From Kappaphycus alvarezii (Eukaryota; Rhodophyta; Florideophyceae; Gigartinales; Solieriaceae), in contig NADL03000146.1 in NCBI GenBank assembly GCA_002205965.3, forward strand, positions 124,001-188,000: DNA of 64,000 nt, read 5' to 3'. Below, piece by piece: positions 44,489 to 55,965 of the stretch. Below the pieces are notes generated by a model. It was given only the letters and a program-made list of their open reading frames with translations. It searched no databases and was not told the DNA's origin. The number at the start of each line of letters is the position of its first letter. The stretch's first letter is position 1. The translations under genes and the position numbers were made by a program.

Positions 44489-45392
44489 TCATGTGGAGTG
44501 TTGGGCAGACTGCGGCGGCGTAAAGCAGCGCAGGACTTGCTCCTCGTGAAAATGCATGTGGCGAGCTGGAATAATCAGGGAGTGTAGCGGTGCCCCAAAG
44601 TCGGCAGTGAGCATGTATTGCAAAGTTGCGTAAACAATCTGTTGATCCTTTTGGCCCAACCTGATAACGGCCACGGCCATGACTCTTGGTGCAGCTCGGC
44701 GACGCCCAAAATACGATCGATTTCAAGCAGTTGCTCGACAGCTTGGTTGATGTTCATGTATCTCGGCGGCTCGTAAACCTTCTTCCCCCTGGCCAAGCTC
44801 TCGAGACTCGGCTCCTTGACCTTTATATCCAACAAGCATAGAGTATGCAGGCCCATTTCGCGATTTTAACTAATTTCGGATAATAGCTGGTCGGCCGATC
44901 GTTTCAGTCCAAAAGCACAAGCTAATGGTCTGGCCGAATGAATACAACTGCAGGCCAGTCTCCGCGACTGCATTGACGATACTGGCATTATGGACGACAT
45001 TGACACGGATTCCCTTTTCCCTAGCACGCAGCCACAAATCGGTGTGTGTAGTAGCACCGAACGGGTCACCAACAACCAGAAACGCGGCGCCTCCAGGCAA
45101 CTGCGAGCGTCCCGAAGAATGAGGTGTGCCTTTTCTTCGACAAAATTCGCGATCGGCGATGATGACGGGACGCGCGTAAAGTTTTTCAGGGCGTCAGCAT
45201 TGACTCCTAAAATGGAGGTGTAGGCTTCCAGATAGACGGCGCCTGCCGAGCGGATGAGGGAGAGACCGCGCAGTGTGATGTCTTGCTCGTCGCCCATAGG
45301 CCGAGGCCGATGAGGTGAAGGACACCGGTGGGGGACTCTGGGGGGGTTGTGGAAACATGGTGTTGTGGAAGGTTGGGTGGGGCGGGAGTCAT
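44489..45392 (-). CDS. DPH5: Diphthine methyl ester synthase
   Basis: The minus strand matches DPH5 along its length: VLHLIGLGL then [18 protein letters not shown] (about 45220-45320), [31 protein letters not shown] and [20 protein letters not shown] (about 44935-45090), [20 protein letters not shown] and [20 protein letters not shown] (about 44720-44856), [20 protein letters not shown] and [12 protein letters not shown] (about 44560-44680). The enzyme methylates a modified histidine of elongation factor 2 during diphthamide synthesis in the cytosol, using SAM. The ATG at 45392 adds a 23-residue Pro-rich N-terminus before the usual start. About five frame changes in 900 bp separate perfectly conserved blocks. 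That pattern fits assembly indels better than decay. It is divergent from UPF3. Confidence 0.9.
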
Positions 45393-45923
45393 GTGTTGTA
45401 GTGCTTGGGATGGGAGGTTGCGGGCGGCTTTGATATGGGATACGAGTCACCAGGAAGAATAGAATAGGTAGGGGTAGGACCGAGGTTAAAAAAGATGATC
45501 GGCACTGGCGTAAAGCGCTGTAATGTACTGTAAATGAAGGACAAAGTTGTGATACAGTAACGTGAAAGGTCAAATTAAAATAATGTATAACTCAGTAGAC
45601 AATTTTACGGTATTTCCGACATGTAGTGTAAGGAAGATCCACTTGGTGTAAAAAAAAACAAACAAAACGAAAAAGTTAGGTTTCGGGATACAGTGGACAG
45701 CTGTTGCACACTTGCCACTGGAAAAGTTAAATAAAGAGGATGTCACACAGCCGTGCGCAGCGGCCACATTGACACCATTACTCATGTGACTAATTTTTTC
45801 TCTTCATATTTCACCACCCCCTTGTCAACCTCTCCCCAACCCCCTTCCTTGCATCATTCCATTGCCTTTCCCCCCTCCACCCCCCCCCCCCCCTTTCTCC
45901 AACCGAGTCCCGCTTCGTGTCAA
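45393..45923. other. Divergent DPH5/UPF3 promoter region
   Basis: 531 bp between divergent genes. It contains TAATGTACTGTAAATG at about 45520-45535 and a run of at least 14 C near 45881-45895 that is a likely assembly trouble spot. Confidence 0.5.
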
Positions 45924-47181
45924 ATGCCATTGCCACCTCATGGAGCGACCACCACCGCGACGCAGTCGCCCCCACCAAATCCACGTCCACGCAGAGGTCC
46001 TCGTTCCCGTCCTTCTCACCCACCTCAACCTATACCTCCACCCTCCCGTGCCCCCCGTCACAAGAACCGTCGTCAGAGGAGGCAAGAACGTGATCGTCTT
46101 CCCATCCGTCCCACCGTCACCATCAAGCTCATTGTCCGTCGTTTGCCCCCATCCTCACACCCTCTGAATTCGCACACGCTGCCGATCCTATGGGCGCTTC
46201 CGCTGCCGTGTGGCGCGCCTTTTATCCAGGTTCCGCTTCGGAGGGCACCGGTCTCAAACGAGTCAAGCAAGTCAGGAGGTATGGTGTCGCGTATTTGGGC
46301 TTTGCCAACTGGGTCGATGCAGGCGCTTTTGCTGATGCCTTTGATGGCTTTCGCTTTCAAACAGAGGGCGAGAATACAACCTATACCGCAAGAGTCGAGC
46401 GTTCTATGTCTCAGGCCGTCCCTATGCTTCACGGTAGACCCAGGCCCTTGCCCATAGAAGCCACCATTGAAAAGGACCCAGATTACCTCCAATTTGTCAA
46501 ACAACTGGAGGAACAGGCCAAGAAGAATGTCAATCGCGCCACCATGACATCAGTAGCACCAGCAGCCACCATGTTTCCGGCAAAGCCTGGCGCGGACCGC
46601 GACGCAAAGGGCAAGGCAAAGGTGCCTTTGACTACACCTTTGATGGAGGATGTCAGAGCTAGGAGGAAAGAACGCGACCAGAAGAAAAAGCCCATCAAGC
46701 AGGCGCCGCGTCCGCCGAGAGCAAAGGGGAGGCCCATTTTGGTCACTGACCCGGCACCGAAGGACGATGCCGCAGCAAGGGCGGCGGCGGCGGCGGCAGC
46801 GGCGGCGGCATCTGCGCGGAGGAAAAAGCAGAGGAGAGCTGATTTGATCCCTCGATCAAAAAGACTGAGGACCCCATCCATGTACCGAAGAAGGTAGGCA
46901 GGGTCCAGGTCAATGGTCGCAGGCCAGGTTTGGCTCATGGCGCGAGGGAAGAGATGGAGCGTGGACATGTCAATGGTCGTGTGCACGCAAGTCCAAACGT
47001 CTCTCCGCACTACGGGAGGCCTCCTGTCGGAGAAATGAATGGCTATGCTGCGAGCGATAAGAGTCTCGGTGCTCGACCGGGGCGCCCAAGGCCGGGTAGG
47101 GGTGGCAGGGCAAGGGGAAACCCCCGTCCCCGTTTGGTGGTGCCGGGCAACCGTCGTCTAGCAGGGACGCCCATCGCGTGA
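45924..47181 (+). CDS. UPF3: UPF3/Smg4 nonsense-mediated decay factor
   Basis: From the ATG at 45924 a Pro/Arg-rich leader runs into IKLIVRRLPP (about 46120-46150), the opening of the Smg4/UPF3 RNP-like domain. The next frame continues WRAFYPGSASEGTGLKRVK, YGVAYLGFANWVDAGAFADA, TYTARVERSMSQAVPM and IEATIEKDPDYLQFVKQLE, matching UPF3 up to the conserved 'TIE-DPDY--F'. UPF3 links the exon-junction complex to UPF2/UPF1 in mRNA surveillance. The C-terminal half is low-complexity: a lysine/arginine-rich stretch, a poly-Ala tract near 46775-46810 and an RG/RP-rich tail (GARPGRPRPGRGGRARGNP) reached by a frame change near 46880. Two indels are implied. It is convergent with the sigma factor gene. 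Confidence 0.85.
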
Positions 47182-48195
47182 ACGCAGATGTGACCCACGG
47201 GCCGGTCCGTTTATTGAAGAAGGAAGCAAGTCATGGGAACAAGACTTAACCGATAGATTTGTGCGCAGTCTTCTGAAAGGCGAGACGGTCAAGCGAACAA
47301 GTTTATTTCGAACAAGGGATTGCCGATAGATGCCTTGGAGTGATCTACTTTACGCAGGTTTGGATGGCCCTGCTATGTCATCATTGTTGCAGCGGTCATC
47401 AGGCACCAAACCCGAGCTACTTTGTCATTATAGGTGGCTGATCCCATTGGCGCAAGAGCAAGCCACAAATTCGTCCGCCGCGCAACGTGAATTGGACCGT
47501 TTTATGCCAGATTACTGCGCTGTCCCTGTTTACGGATGTCACATTTGAATTCAATGATACAGTCTACGGTGCTGCTTGTGGAGAGGCGTTTTGTCATCTT
47601 GTCGGAAGGAAACATTTTATCAGGAATTGTACTCAAGGGAGAGTTGGTGCGCATTCAAGTGGCTTTGCCGGTAGTATTCTGCCACAGCATTTCGTGAGTG
47701 ATGTTTAGGTCTGCTCGGATTCTTGTTAGGGTTTACCGAAGGGAAATTGAGACAGGAAATGTCAAGTGACCCGAGGGTAGCACATGTACTTTGACTGAGT
47801 GAGCACATCTCGTAATGGTTGACTAGATTGGGATTGAGGTGCAAGCGGAAGCGGAAGCGGAAGCGTCACCTATCATTTCGCTAGCGTTTCGCAGTGAACC
47901 ACTAAAGCAAAAGCGCGCTCTGCAAGTCCTAGTCTGACTCTGAGAGCAGGTGCATTTTCATTTGAAATCGGGTGATATGGGTAGAAGATGTTTGCAAAAA
48001 CTGTTATTGAGTACCTACAAGCACTAGGTAGCAAAAGATGCTTCTACAACGGATACGATAGAATCTGAATCGGAAGCGGTTACCCGCAGAACTGGGCGCC
48101 GTCTCTGCGCCCTTGTCTAGGGCACACTGTTGAAAATTTTCCTGGGCAGGTGACACGGGACAAACACAACAAACTCACCCGATCACTTGATATCC
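47182..48195. other. No gene seen
   Basis: About 1 kb between the convergent UPF3 and sigma genes. A short AAGCGG tandem repeat lies at 47843-47866. Short frames have no recognised similarity. Confidence 0.5.
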
Positions 48196-49439
48196 TCACC
48201 GAGCCCAATCGGTAAGACACCGGTGAAAATTGGGGTGTCTCAACTTGCGAATAGCCCTCGCCTCAATCTGGCGAATTCTATTGGGCGAGACACAGTAAAT
48301 GGCTGCAATTTCGTCAAAATTTTTGGTGCGGCCGTCATCAAAACCGTAGCGCATCCTCAACACCTCACGTTCCCTCGGCGACAACATGAGCAAAACGTTT
48401 TCAATATCATCTCGAAGCAAGGTGGCCGACACAGTCTCCTCCGGCGTGGCACCGCGGTTCTCAATCATATCACCCAACGAGACGGAATTGCCTCCGTCGT
48501 GCTGGCCGCCAAACAACGGAACATCCAAGGAAACAGTATCCGTCTCTGCGGCCTTTTCCAAAACAAAGGACAACCTCGTCTCCTTGATGCCCATAATCTT
48601 TGCCATCTCACGAAGGCTGGGCATACGGCCATGATTCCTGGAATAGTCCCTCTGCAACCGAGCAGCCTTCTTTGCAATATCGGCGACATGAACAGGCAAG
48701 CGAATCACGCGTGAAGAGTCGGAAATGCATCTCTGAATAGACTGGCGAATCCACCAACTGGCATAAGTAGCAAACTTGAATCCCTTGGTATGGTCAAACT
48801 TTTCGGCACTCCGAATCAAGCCCAACGAGCCCTCCTGGATCAAGTCCGCCAAAGATACGCCATTATTCGCATACTTTTTCGCAATACTAACGACCAATCG
48901 CAAATTGGCATGAACCAAGCGGTCCTTAAACCGCCTCGCGTCTGCCAACAGACGCGGAAACTCAAGCGGATCCTCACCCACGGCGCGAGCCCAGTCGTCC
49001 ATCGAAACGACGGGTGGATTTTATCCAGCTTTGCCAAGACACGACAACTGCGTGTGGAAATGGTAGGACGTCGCGGGGCTTGCACACCGGTAGCATCTGC
49101 CTCGAGTTGAAGTTTGACCGACTCCCACCGCAGCAGGGTTCGAATATGACGTGCACACTCTGCGACCTGATGCGGTTCCAAGAGGTCGACCGAGCCAATC
49201 TCCTTTAAATAGGCGAGGAGTCCGCCGTCGTTGTGGTCCGAGTTGGGGATTGTGAAGGAGGAATTGCGGGGTTTGGAGAAGGGGCGGGGGGGCTTTGGTG
49301 GGTGCGGCGAGGGCCATGGTGGGACGGGCTCGACGGGTGACGGATTGAGGTTGCGGGTAGGTGGAGGTGGGGGTGGATATTGGGAGGAGGGGGGTGTGGG
49401 GGGTGGGGGAAAAGGCGGTGGTAGTGTGGGGGTGGGCAT
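48196..49439 (-). CDS. Nuclear-encoded plastid RNA polymerase sigma-70 factor
   Basis: Regions 2-4 of a primary-type sigma-70 factor are in one clean frame (48196-49002): LVHANLRLVVSIAKKYANNG and LADLIQEGSLGLIRSAEKFD (region 2.1-2.2), FATYASWWIRQSIQRCISDS (2.3-2.4, promoter melting and -10 contacts), MPSLREMAKIMGIKETRLSF (region 3), and LSPREREVLRMRYGFDDGR then SPNRIRQIEARAIRKLRHP (region 4, -35 helix-turn-helix). Upstream, after one frame change near 49010, GGLLAYLKEIGSVDLLEP is region 1.2. It would direct the plastid-encoded RNA polymerase. The Pro/Ser-rich N-terminus (to about 49439) could be a plastid transit segment, but its start is uncertain. Divergent from the TTI1 gene. Confidence 0.93.
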
Positions 49440-49719
49440 GGTGGTGGAGGGGGGTTGGTTATTGTTGGGAGGCAGTTGGGGAGGAGGGATGGGAAGGTGG
49501 TAGGGTTGTGTGTTTGTGTTTGTGAAATAGAGTGGGAGTTTTTGTTGGACTGGTTGGGGTGAAGGTGCGGGATTGTAGGGTATTGGGCGGAGATGGGAGG
49601 AGGTAGGTATCGGGGACGGGGACAGGCAGCCAGGAGGTTGCGAGTTGAGGTATTTAGATAATTTAAGTGTCAGAGATTTGTTGGGATATTTGGCTTGGCT
49701 AGGGTAGAGGAGGTACTTT

Positions 49720-50770
49720 TACTGTACTGCACTGTACTGTTGTACTGTACTGTACAAGTGCAGAGCAAATACCAAACCAGATTGCACCTCGCATTCAACC
49801 GAGGCGCCGTAAAGATTCACTACAACGTACAGTAACAGGAAAACAGTACATTACAGTACCGTACAGTTGGCACGGTTGACTCTCTCCTACTGTTGTACAA
49901 GCATCAACGTCCAGATATCAACCTACCAGGGTTTCACACAGCCAATCAAACAATGTCTCTTCCCCACCGCGGTGACCCCCGGAGATCGGGCAATCCCCCC
50001 TTGCATCGCTATCGGCCCCGCAAACCACACAAGGAGCCACCCAGCCCTTCCATACCCCACCGCACAAATAACAAAAAGTTGACCCTGCTCCATACTCGTC
50101 CATCCGTTGTATCGCACCCAGTGGTGCTCCACGCGTCGGCGGCGGAAGTATCTTGTACCGCATCGACCAATTGTCTGTACCCTTCATTTGCTGCAATCAG
50201 TACAGTCCCGTTTATCTCCAATCCACTTGTCACGCATGGAATGGCCTGTCGCTTTGGTACCGTTTCTTGTACAGTACTGCTTGTGTACCAACACAATTGT
50301 ACACTATTGTACTGTACTGTACCTCTACTGTACATGTCCAGCCTCGTGCACTCCCACAGACGCTCTACCTGGAGCATGCATTCATCCCCTGTCCCGAGTC
50401 GAAGCGTATGTGTCATGCGCGGTGCCACGCCTTGCTGCTGCGAGGTTTGAGCTGCTATCGCGTGCTTGTAGCGCGCATAGTATCAAATTAGGATGCGTGT
50501 GCGTGGTTGGACTTTTGGCTGCTTCGATAACTGACAAGCGACCGTACGTGCAGTACTGTACTGTACGGTAGCTCGTGCCTGGATTGCCTTTGGGCTGATG
50601 ACGCTGGCTTGGGGCTGCAGTGCATGTGGAACGTGTAAAAATGCCGTCTAATTTTGAATACTTTGGACACTTGTCCTACGTGTGGTAGGATTTCAAATAA
50701 TTTCGACAAAAATTTATTTAGGCGTCAACTCTTGTTGCTGGCTGGTACATTTACAGTACTGTAGCGTACA
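49720..50770. promoter_or_regulatory. Divergent promoter region dense in GTACTGTAC motifs
   Basis: Between the sigma factor and TTI1 genes, ACTGTAC/GTACAGT clusters occur at about 49722-49752, 49825-49866, 50262-50275, 50305-50336, 50550-50570 and 50750-50775. Several are overlapping palindromes. The rest of the region has no supported gene. Position between divergent starts suggests a promoter role, but the same motif also occurs in transposon ends elsewhere in the window. Confidence 0.4.
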
Positions 50771-50955
50771 GTACTTGTGTGGGGGGTGGATGGTCAAACG
50801 CAATGTCAAACACTACTCATCTCATAGATCCACATCCACTTTCATTTCGGAGCCCGTCTTGTACGGTATTAGATCCTGTCTCAGCAAAGGGAACCCTGCC
50901 TCTCAAGACCACCCAGCGTCCATTTCATCCCCGACACAGCCTACTCCACCTCTCC

Positions 50956-53900
50956 ATGCCATCCCCCGTCCCTCTCACATCCTCCGTCCTCCTCACTCGC
51001 GTCCTTGATCTCTCCACCGCATGGCCCACCCTTTCCATCCACACACGCCTCTCCACCCTAAACACCCTCTCCAATATCTTCCCCCCCCCCCTCCCCGCCC
51101 CCATCCCCCCACTCCTCCTCTCCACCTTTGCCACCCTACTACCCCCTCCCTCTCACCAAACCCACCGACGAGTCCGTCCTGGCCCAACTCTTCCACCTCC
51201 TAACCCTTTCCACCACTCGTCAGCCATCCCCGCCCCCTCCCGAAACTTTCAATTGTCCACCGCCCACGTCATCCACACCTTGACAGCCACTGCCAAACAC
51301 ATCCCTCCCACTCTCTCGCACGCAAGCCCTTTCTTGTCTCATTGCACTCCTCAACTTTATCCCGCCCTCCTTACTCGCCGCTTACCTCCCCGGTCTCGTC
51401 TCAACGCTTTCCACCCTTCTTTCCTCCGCCTCCACCCTCCGTTCCCGCTCGTCATCGCTGCCCTTCGATCTCTTCACGCCTCCTTCCTTGCATTCCCGCC
51501 TCTTCCCACCGCCCCATCTCCCCAACTCTCCCCTCAAACTACACTACATCACGCCCTTTGTCAACTGCAACGCACCCCGCAGTCCCCACCATCATCCACT
51601 CCGTCACCCTCAAGCCTCTACCGCCTTCTTTGGTAATCTCGAAACCGAAATCGTCCTCCGACAGGCCCCACTCGTTTCTGGTCACTCGTGATGAGCAGTG
51701 GGCCGCCCATGCCGGCAAACAGCTTTCCACTAGGCTCTGTCTCATTTTTGAAGCTCCCCACTCCCCCGCCGCACACTCCAGTGTTAAGGCCAGGCACACC
51801 GTCGCTTGGTTTTGCGCTCACGTTGTCAAGGATGAGCGCCGCTTGAGATTAACCGACAGAGCCGCCGTTCTTATGAGAGTTGTGATGGCCGAAATGGGGG
51901 AGACACTTTGATGACGTCAGAAATCAAGTCATGAAATATGCAACGGCAAGCTTGGTCGGAAGGGGTCTGCTGGCTTTGGTTTCATCCGTGGCCACCGCTG
52001 GTAATGAGAAAGGCGACGAGGTGGAGCATGTTGTGGCCAAGTTGATTCGGGTTCGAGAGGACAGCTTGTGGGTCAAGATTGGGGAGGGGCTCTTGAGAAT
52101 GGGACGTGGGAAGATGAAGAGCGTGGTGCTTAGGGTAGGGTTGGTGCAGTTTTCCTCCTTTATGATGAAAATGACAGAGGCAACTTGGGAAATCAGTGTA
52201 GAAGGGGATGGTCAGGTGGTGGAGGAGCTGGACAATCGCATTTTGGCCGTGAGCTTTGAATTGGGTATTGAGGGTTTGCTGAGTTCAGTCTACAGCGTCT
52301 TGATGGGCTGGGGTTCCGTCGATGAAGACGATGGCGAGTATGAAAAAGAGATTGGGGTGCTGTCGCAGAAAGGTCTGCTGATGACTTTTAAGAAACGCGC
52401 ATGGGCGTTGCTCATTTTGATTGCAATGTTACGTGGAGAGCTGGTAAGAAAGGATATTGCCCAGCGTGACGCTGAGCAACACTTGGGTTATGTCAGGCAG
52501 TGCGTCAAGGAGATTTTTGAGGCGATGACATGGTTTTTGGTGCCTGCTGTACATGAGTTGCAGAGTGACGGCGCGGGGTTTGTGGATGATACCATGATTA
52601 GCTTAAAGCGGTCATTGCTGAGTTACACGGCCACTCTGTTGGAAGATTGTCGCAAATGCATATGCGTGTTTTGCATAAGCCACTGGCCTCGGACGTCGTC
52701 CTAATCGTGTTGCCTAGTCTTCTGAAAGATGTCGCCCACGGAGAGCAGGCAGTCCGAAAGGAGCGATATGGGCTCTAAAGAAAGTCGCCTCTGCTACGCG
52801 GTGTTCATCTGAGAGAAGACTGATTGCGAGGCATTTAAATTTCACCATCTCGCGTCTAACTTTTCATCTGAAGAGAGATGGACTGGGGACGTTCTGCGAT
52901 ATGTGATTGGAGACCAAGGGGACGACGTCAGTCAGGAAGCGACTAATCTTTTGGAAGCAACAATACGGATATTGCAACAACTTGGCTGGTTGCAACAGAC
53001 CTAAACGCGATTCGTTCCCTAAAGTCAATCCGGAGCATCCTATCTTCGGCAATCGATGTGAATGGCCCTCTCCAGTTAGGCATTTCATCGCTCGTGATGG
53101 AATCCGAATGTGACTTGAACAAGGCTGCTCATGACGAGGAAACAGCTAACTTGTACAAAAGACTGTTCTATTACTGCACAGATGACATTGAAAATTACGA
53201 GCAACTAACTCTTTTAACGCCTGACATAACAGAGGATGAGGACGAAGATAAACGGGAGGACGAAAAAACCAAAGATGCCTTCGAATTAGTGGGCTTAAGC
53301 ACGCTGGATGGCATGCGGGACTTACTAGTGGGACGTCCGTGGAATGTCAGGGCAGAAGCCCTCTCCTGTGCCGGTCTCGCTGTTCAACTGTTACATAACA
53401 ATCAGAAGGAATTGCTGCCGCACGCTGCAAACCTTCTGCCGTTGATACCAGACCAGTTCGTCGTCCTAAACAAAGAGCGCTCGGCCCATGATAGACTGCT
53501 GGATAGTATTAAGCAACGAAAACTACAAGGTAGGGAGGACGCCGAAGAAGTTGAGGACCTTGTCCAGCACTTGAATAGAAAGGCGGCAGAACTGCCAGTT
53601 GTGACCAACGCTTGCCTGCTGTTGACTGCCCTTGCGAAGCATGCAGGTTCCTTCATTCGCCATCGTTTTGTGACTCTGATTTACCCCAAGATGAGACCTC
53701 TCCTAAGACTCGCGTCATGCTTTCCAACCCTAGTAGGTTCTACACTTGATTCTCATTCCGGGCACATAATGACTCCCCCAAGTCATGGGGCTATGGCTTC
53801 ATGCTTGGAGGCTATTGCATCAATGGCGGCAGTGGTGCCGAAGCATTAGCACCACATACACTGTCATTGATCAGATACTTAGCTGTTTTCTTCGATCCGC

Positions 53901-54145
53901 AGTTCCATCCAAGGGCTAGACAGCAGAGAAACTTGGGACATTTAAACCGTTCCATGCTGCGTTACGAGCATGAGCGCTGGAACAGGCGCACTCGTTTGGC
54001 TGACGGCGTGGTACGTAACCTGAAAAGAGTCAATGCTGGAGATGTGCTCGTGGGACTGCTTTCTTTGGACGAATCCGCACCTCTGCAGATCCGAGCTAAA
54101 AATTCGTCGCTGCACAACATCAGAATCCGGAGCCCCCCCCCGTAA
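50956..54145 (+). CDS. TTI1-like HEAT-repeat protein (TTT complex)
   Basis: Long helical HEAT-type protein read in several frames. The N-terminus at ATG 50956 has WPTLSIHTRLSTLNTLSNIF. The middle (51931-52704) is helical, with KKRAWALLILIAMLRGELV. The C-terminal part (53058-53849) is the most diagnostic: RAEALSCAGLAVQLLHNNQK then ELLPHAANLLPLIPDQF, and VVTNACLLLTALAKHAGSFI then RHRFVTLIYPKMRPLL. This resembles the conserved C-terminal HEAT block of TELO2-interacting protein 1 ('LLP-vh--Wp-l...a...l--la---gdFl--R----v-P'). TTI1 with TELO2 and TTI2 helps fold PIKK kinases such as TOR and ATM. About 1060 codons fits that family. At least four frame changes are needed. Another HEAT protein cannot be excluded. 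Confidence 0.65.
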
Positions 54146-54326
54146 AGTTTGACTGATGCGAATACCCTTTCTACGCCCTTCGCTGCGCCAAACGCTGTCA
54201 GGTGAAAGTTAGAATCACGACTCGGCTTTCACCCGTGGTAAACCGACGAGCAACTACAATTGAGTCCAAGCACAGCAAATGTGTTAGTGACGCCTAAATT
54301 ATTCACGTGACGCAATTCAAGCAAAG

Positions 54327-55132
54327 TCATAGCCGCTTCTTGAACTTACCTCTTGGGTCTGGGTTCTGGAAGGCTAGTGAAGTAGTGTTGTACAAGAACG
54401 AGCTGTGCGTAAACACAGCGAAGGATTTCTCTGGTCTGTCCTTCAAGCTAAGAAAGAATAACTTTCCTCGTTCCGCCAGTTGCTTCGGTGTCTCCCGCTC
54501 CATACTCCACAATTGGTCCGGGCCTGGGGCAATATGCGTAAAGTCAACAGAGGGATACAGCCCCATAACATCCTCCTTTGGGGAGCGCTTGTCACAATAA
54601 TGGACGCCGTTTCTTTCGCGAAGATTCTCATCGGCGACGAGGTTGATATTCAGCCGGATGCTTTGGAGAGCGCGATGGTGGCAGTTTGGAGAGTCCGGGA
54701 GAGGTGGTGACAAATGCAATCTCGGGGAGAGGGCGTGTCTGAAGAAGACGGGCCCCTGCTGCTGTTGCTTGAAAGCGACCCCGCTCTGTTAATTTGGCGT
54801 CCGTGTGGGCCTCGCTCAAATACGGGCAGCCTGGCTTACCGAGAGCGCAGTTACAAAGCTGGCCTTCTGTGTTTCGTGGCGGCAAACACTGAGTTTATGT
54901 AAGAGAAAAGTGATGGGTGGTTAGATTTGCTGAGAATGAGGACAGAGTTGGGCCGAGGAGCGAGACTTGCGGATTTCCTGGAGGGCTTTTTCGGAGAGGG
55001 GTAGAGGAACTTACGGTTGTGGGTGCCTTGGCCGTGGCGAACAAGATGCACAACCTTTTGAGTGAGGGCGGGGTTGAGTTGTGCAGTGGTGCCTGGCGGC
55101 ACTTCAACGCAGGAGATGACTGTGTCAGCCAT
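54327..55132 (-). CDS. Histidine phosphatase (phosphoglycerate mutase-like)
   Basis: The N-terminus from ATG 55132 reads KVVHLVRHGQGTHN, the RHG catalytic motif of the histidine phosphatase superfamily in the form used by the plant/algal phosphoglycerate mutase-like group. After a predicted intron come HTDAKLTERGRFQATAAGAR (about 54745-54805), then ENLRERNGVHYCDKRSPKED and YPSVDFTH (about 54560-54640), DQLWSMERETPKQLAERG and the second catalytic His in FAVFTHSSFLYNT (about 54365-54405). The protein would transfer phosphate via a phospho-histidine; the substrate is unknown. Frame changes occur near 54850 and 54700. It is convergent with the TTI1-like gene, 181 bp apart. Confidence 0.85.
54889..55014 (-). 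other. Predicted 126-nt intron in histidine phosphatase gene
   Basis: Donor GTAAGT comes directly after the GTHN codons of the RHG motif. The acceptor is ACATAAACTCAG. Its removal brings the DA-LT-G block to the usual distance. Confidence 0.6.
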
Positions 55133-55593
55133 TGGGCTCTGCGGGGAAATGGAGGGGACATGAGAAAGTGCGACGGGTCTAGAAGTAGATTTGAAGTGAG
55201 TCTTGTCCGAGTTGATGGTGTGAGTTGGAAGTGGGTTTTATTGCATTGACGCAGGTGAAGTGATTGACCAAGTGCTGCTGTTCACACCCTCTTTTTGGTG
55301 GGAACTTGAGTGGGGATGACTGGGTCAATAGCGCATGACGGGGCCAGGCGAGTGGAGATAGAAATTGCGGTCCTAACAGAAATCCTGAGGCTGGCTATGT
55401 ACGGTACAATGGCTGCTTACACGAATAAGATGACGTGTAGTTGAGAAAGGTTAGCCCAAATCGTGCGGGCCCCGAGCCCTTCTGTAAAGCATATCTGAGC
55501 AAAGACGCTAAAACGCTTTGCTCCACAGCGCGATCAATTCCCACATTGCGAGCTGCACCTGCTTATTTCGTCCTCACCGACCACCAGTACCAC

Positions 55594-55965
55594 TATGGCG
55601 TTACCTCCACGCCTCTTCCTCATGAGCAACAAGTTGCGAAAGAAAGGAATTGAAATTCGCAAATTTTCAGGCTTCTGTGCGTCCGCATTTGACAATAATA
55701 ACCACCCGTCAAGTCTTGTACGAGGTTATGGACAGTACCAACATCATCACAGAGCTGGATGCGCGGCAAAACCCAACTCCGTTTCGCTGGCCAGCCGTAC
55801 AGCGCAGGCCCATCGGCACCATTACCAGTAGCTTGCGCTAGAGGGCGAAATTTAAGCGTCCCAGTTCGCCTAGCTCCAACTGCAGACCGAGGGAGGGGCG
55901 CAAAGTGGGAATCTTCCCCTGAGGTCCTTGACATTACGTTTGCTTCTCGCGGCGGTCCTACCTAA
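55594..55965 (+). CDS. Small hypothetical gene candidate
   Basis: An ATG at 55594 starts MALPPRLFLMSNKLRKKGIE, which reads into stretches in neighbouring frames such as RQVLYEVMDSTNIITELDAR and NPTPFRWPAVQRRPIG. The pieces look protein-like, but no family was recognised and at least one frame change is needed. It lies downstream of the gene island on the plus strand. Confidence 0.25.

Noticed and set aside
45207..45392. Separate short gene upstream of DPH5
   Set aside because: Its VLHLIGLGL segment is the first strand of DPH5 itself, one frame change away.
46483..47010. Minus-strand frame with poly-Ala
   Set aside because: Antisense to the UPF3 low-complexity tract; GCC/GGC repeats are open in several frames.
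47843..47866. AAGCGG repeats as a CRISPR or satellite array
   Set aside because: Four tandem hexamers only, with no spacers; a simple microsatellite.
48187..48714. 175-codon plus-strand frame
   Set aside because: Exactly antisense to the well-conserved sigma-factor regions 3-4, so a shadow.
50779..54145. Tubulin-folding cofactor D or condensin subunit
   Set aside because: HEAT proteins of similar length, but the C-terminal LLPHAANLLPLIPD and GSFIRHRF blocks fit TTI1 better.
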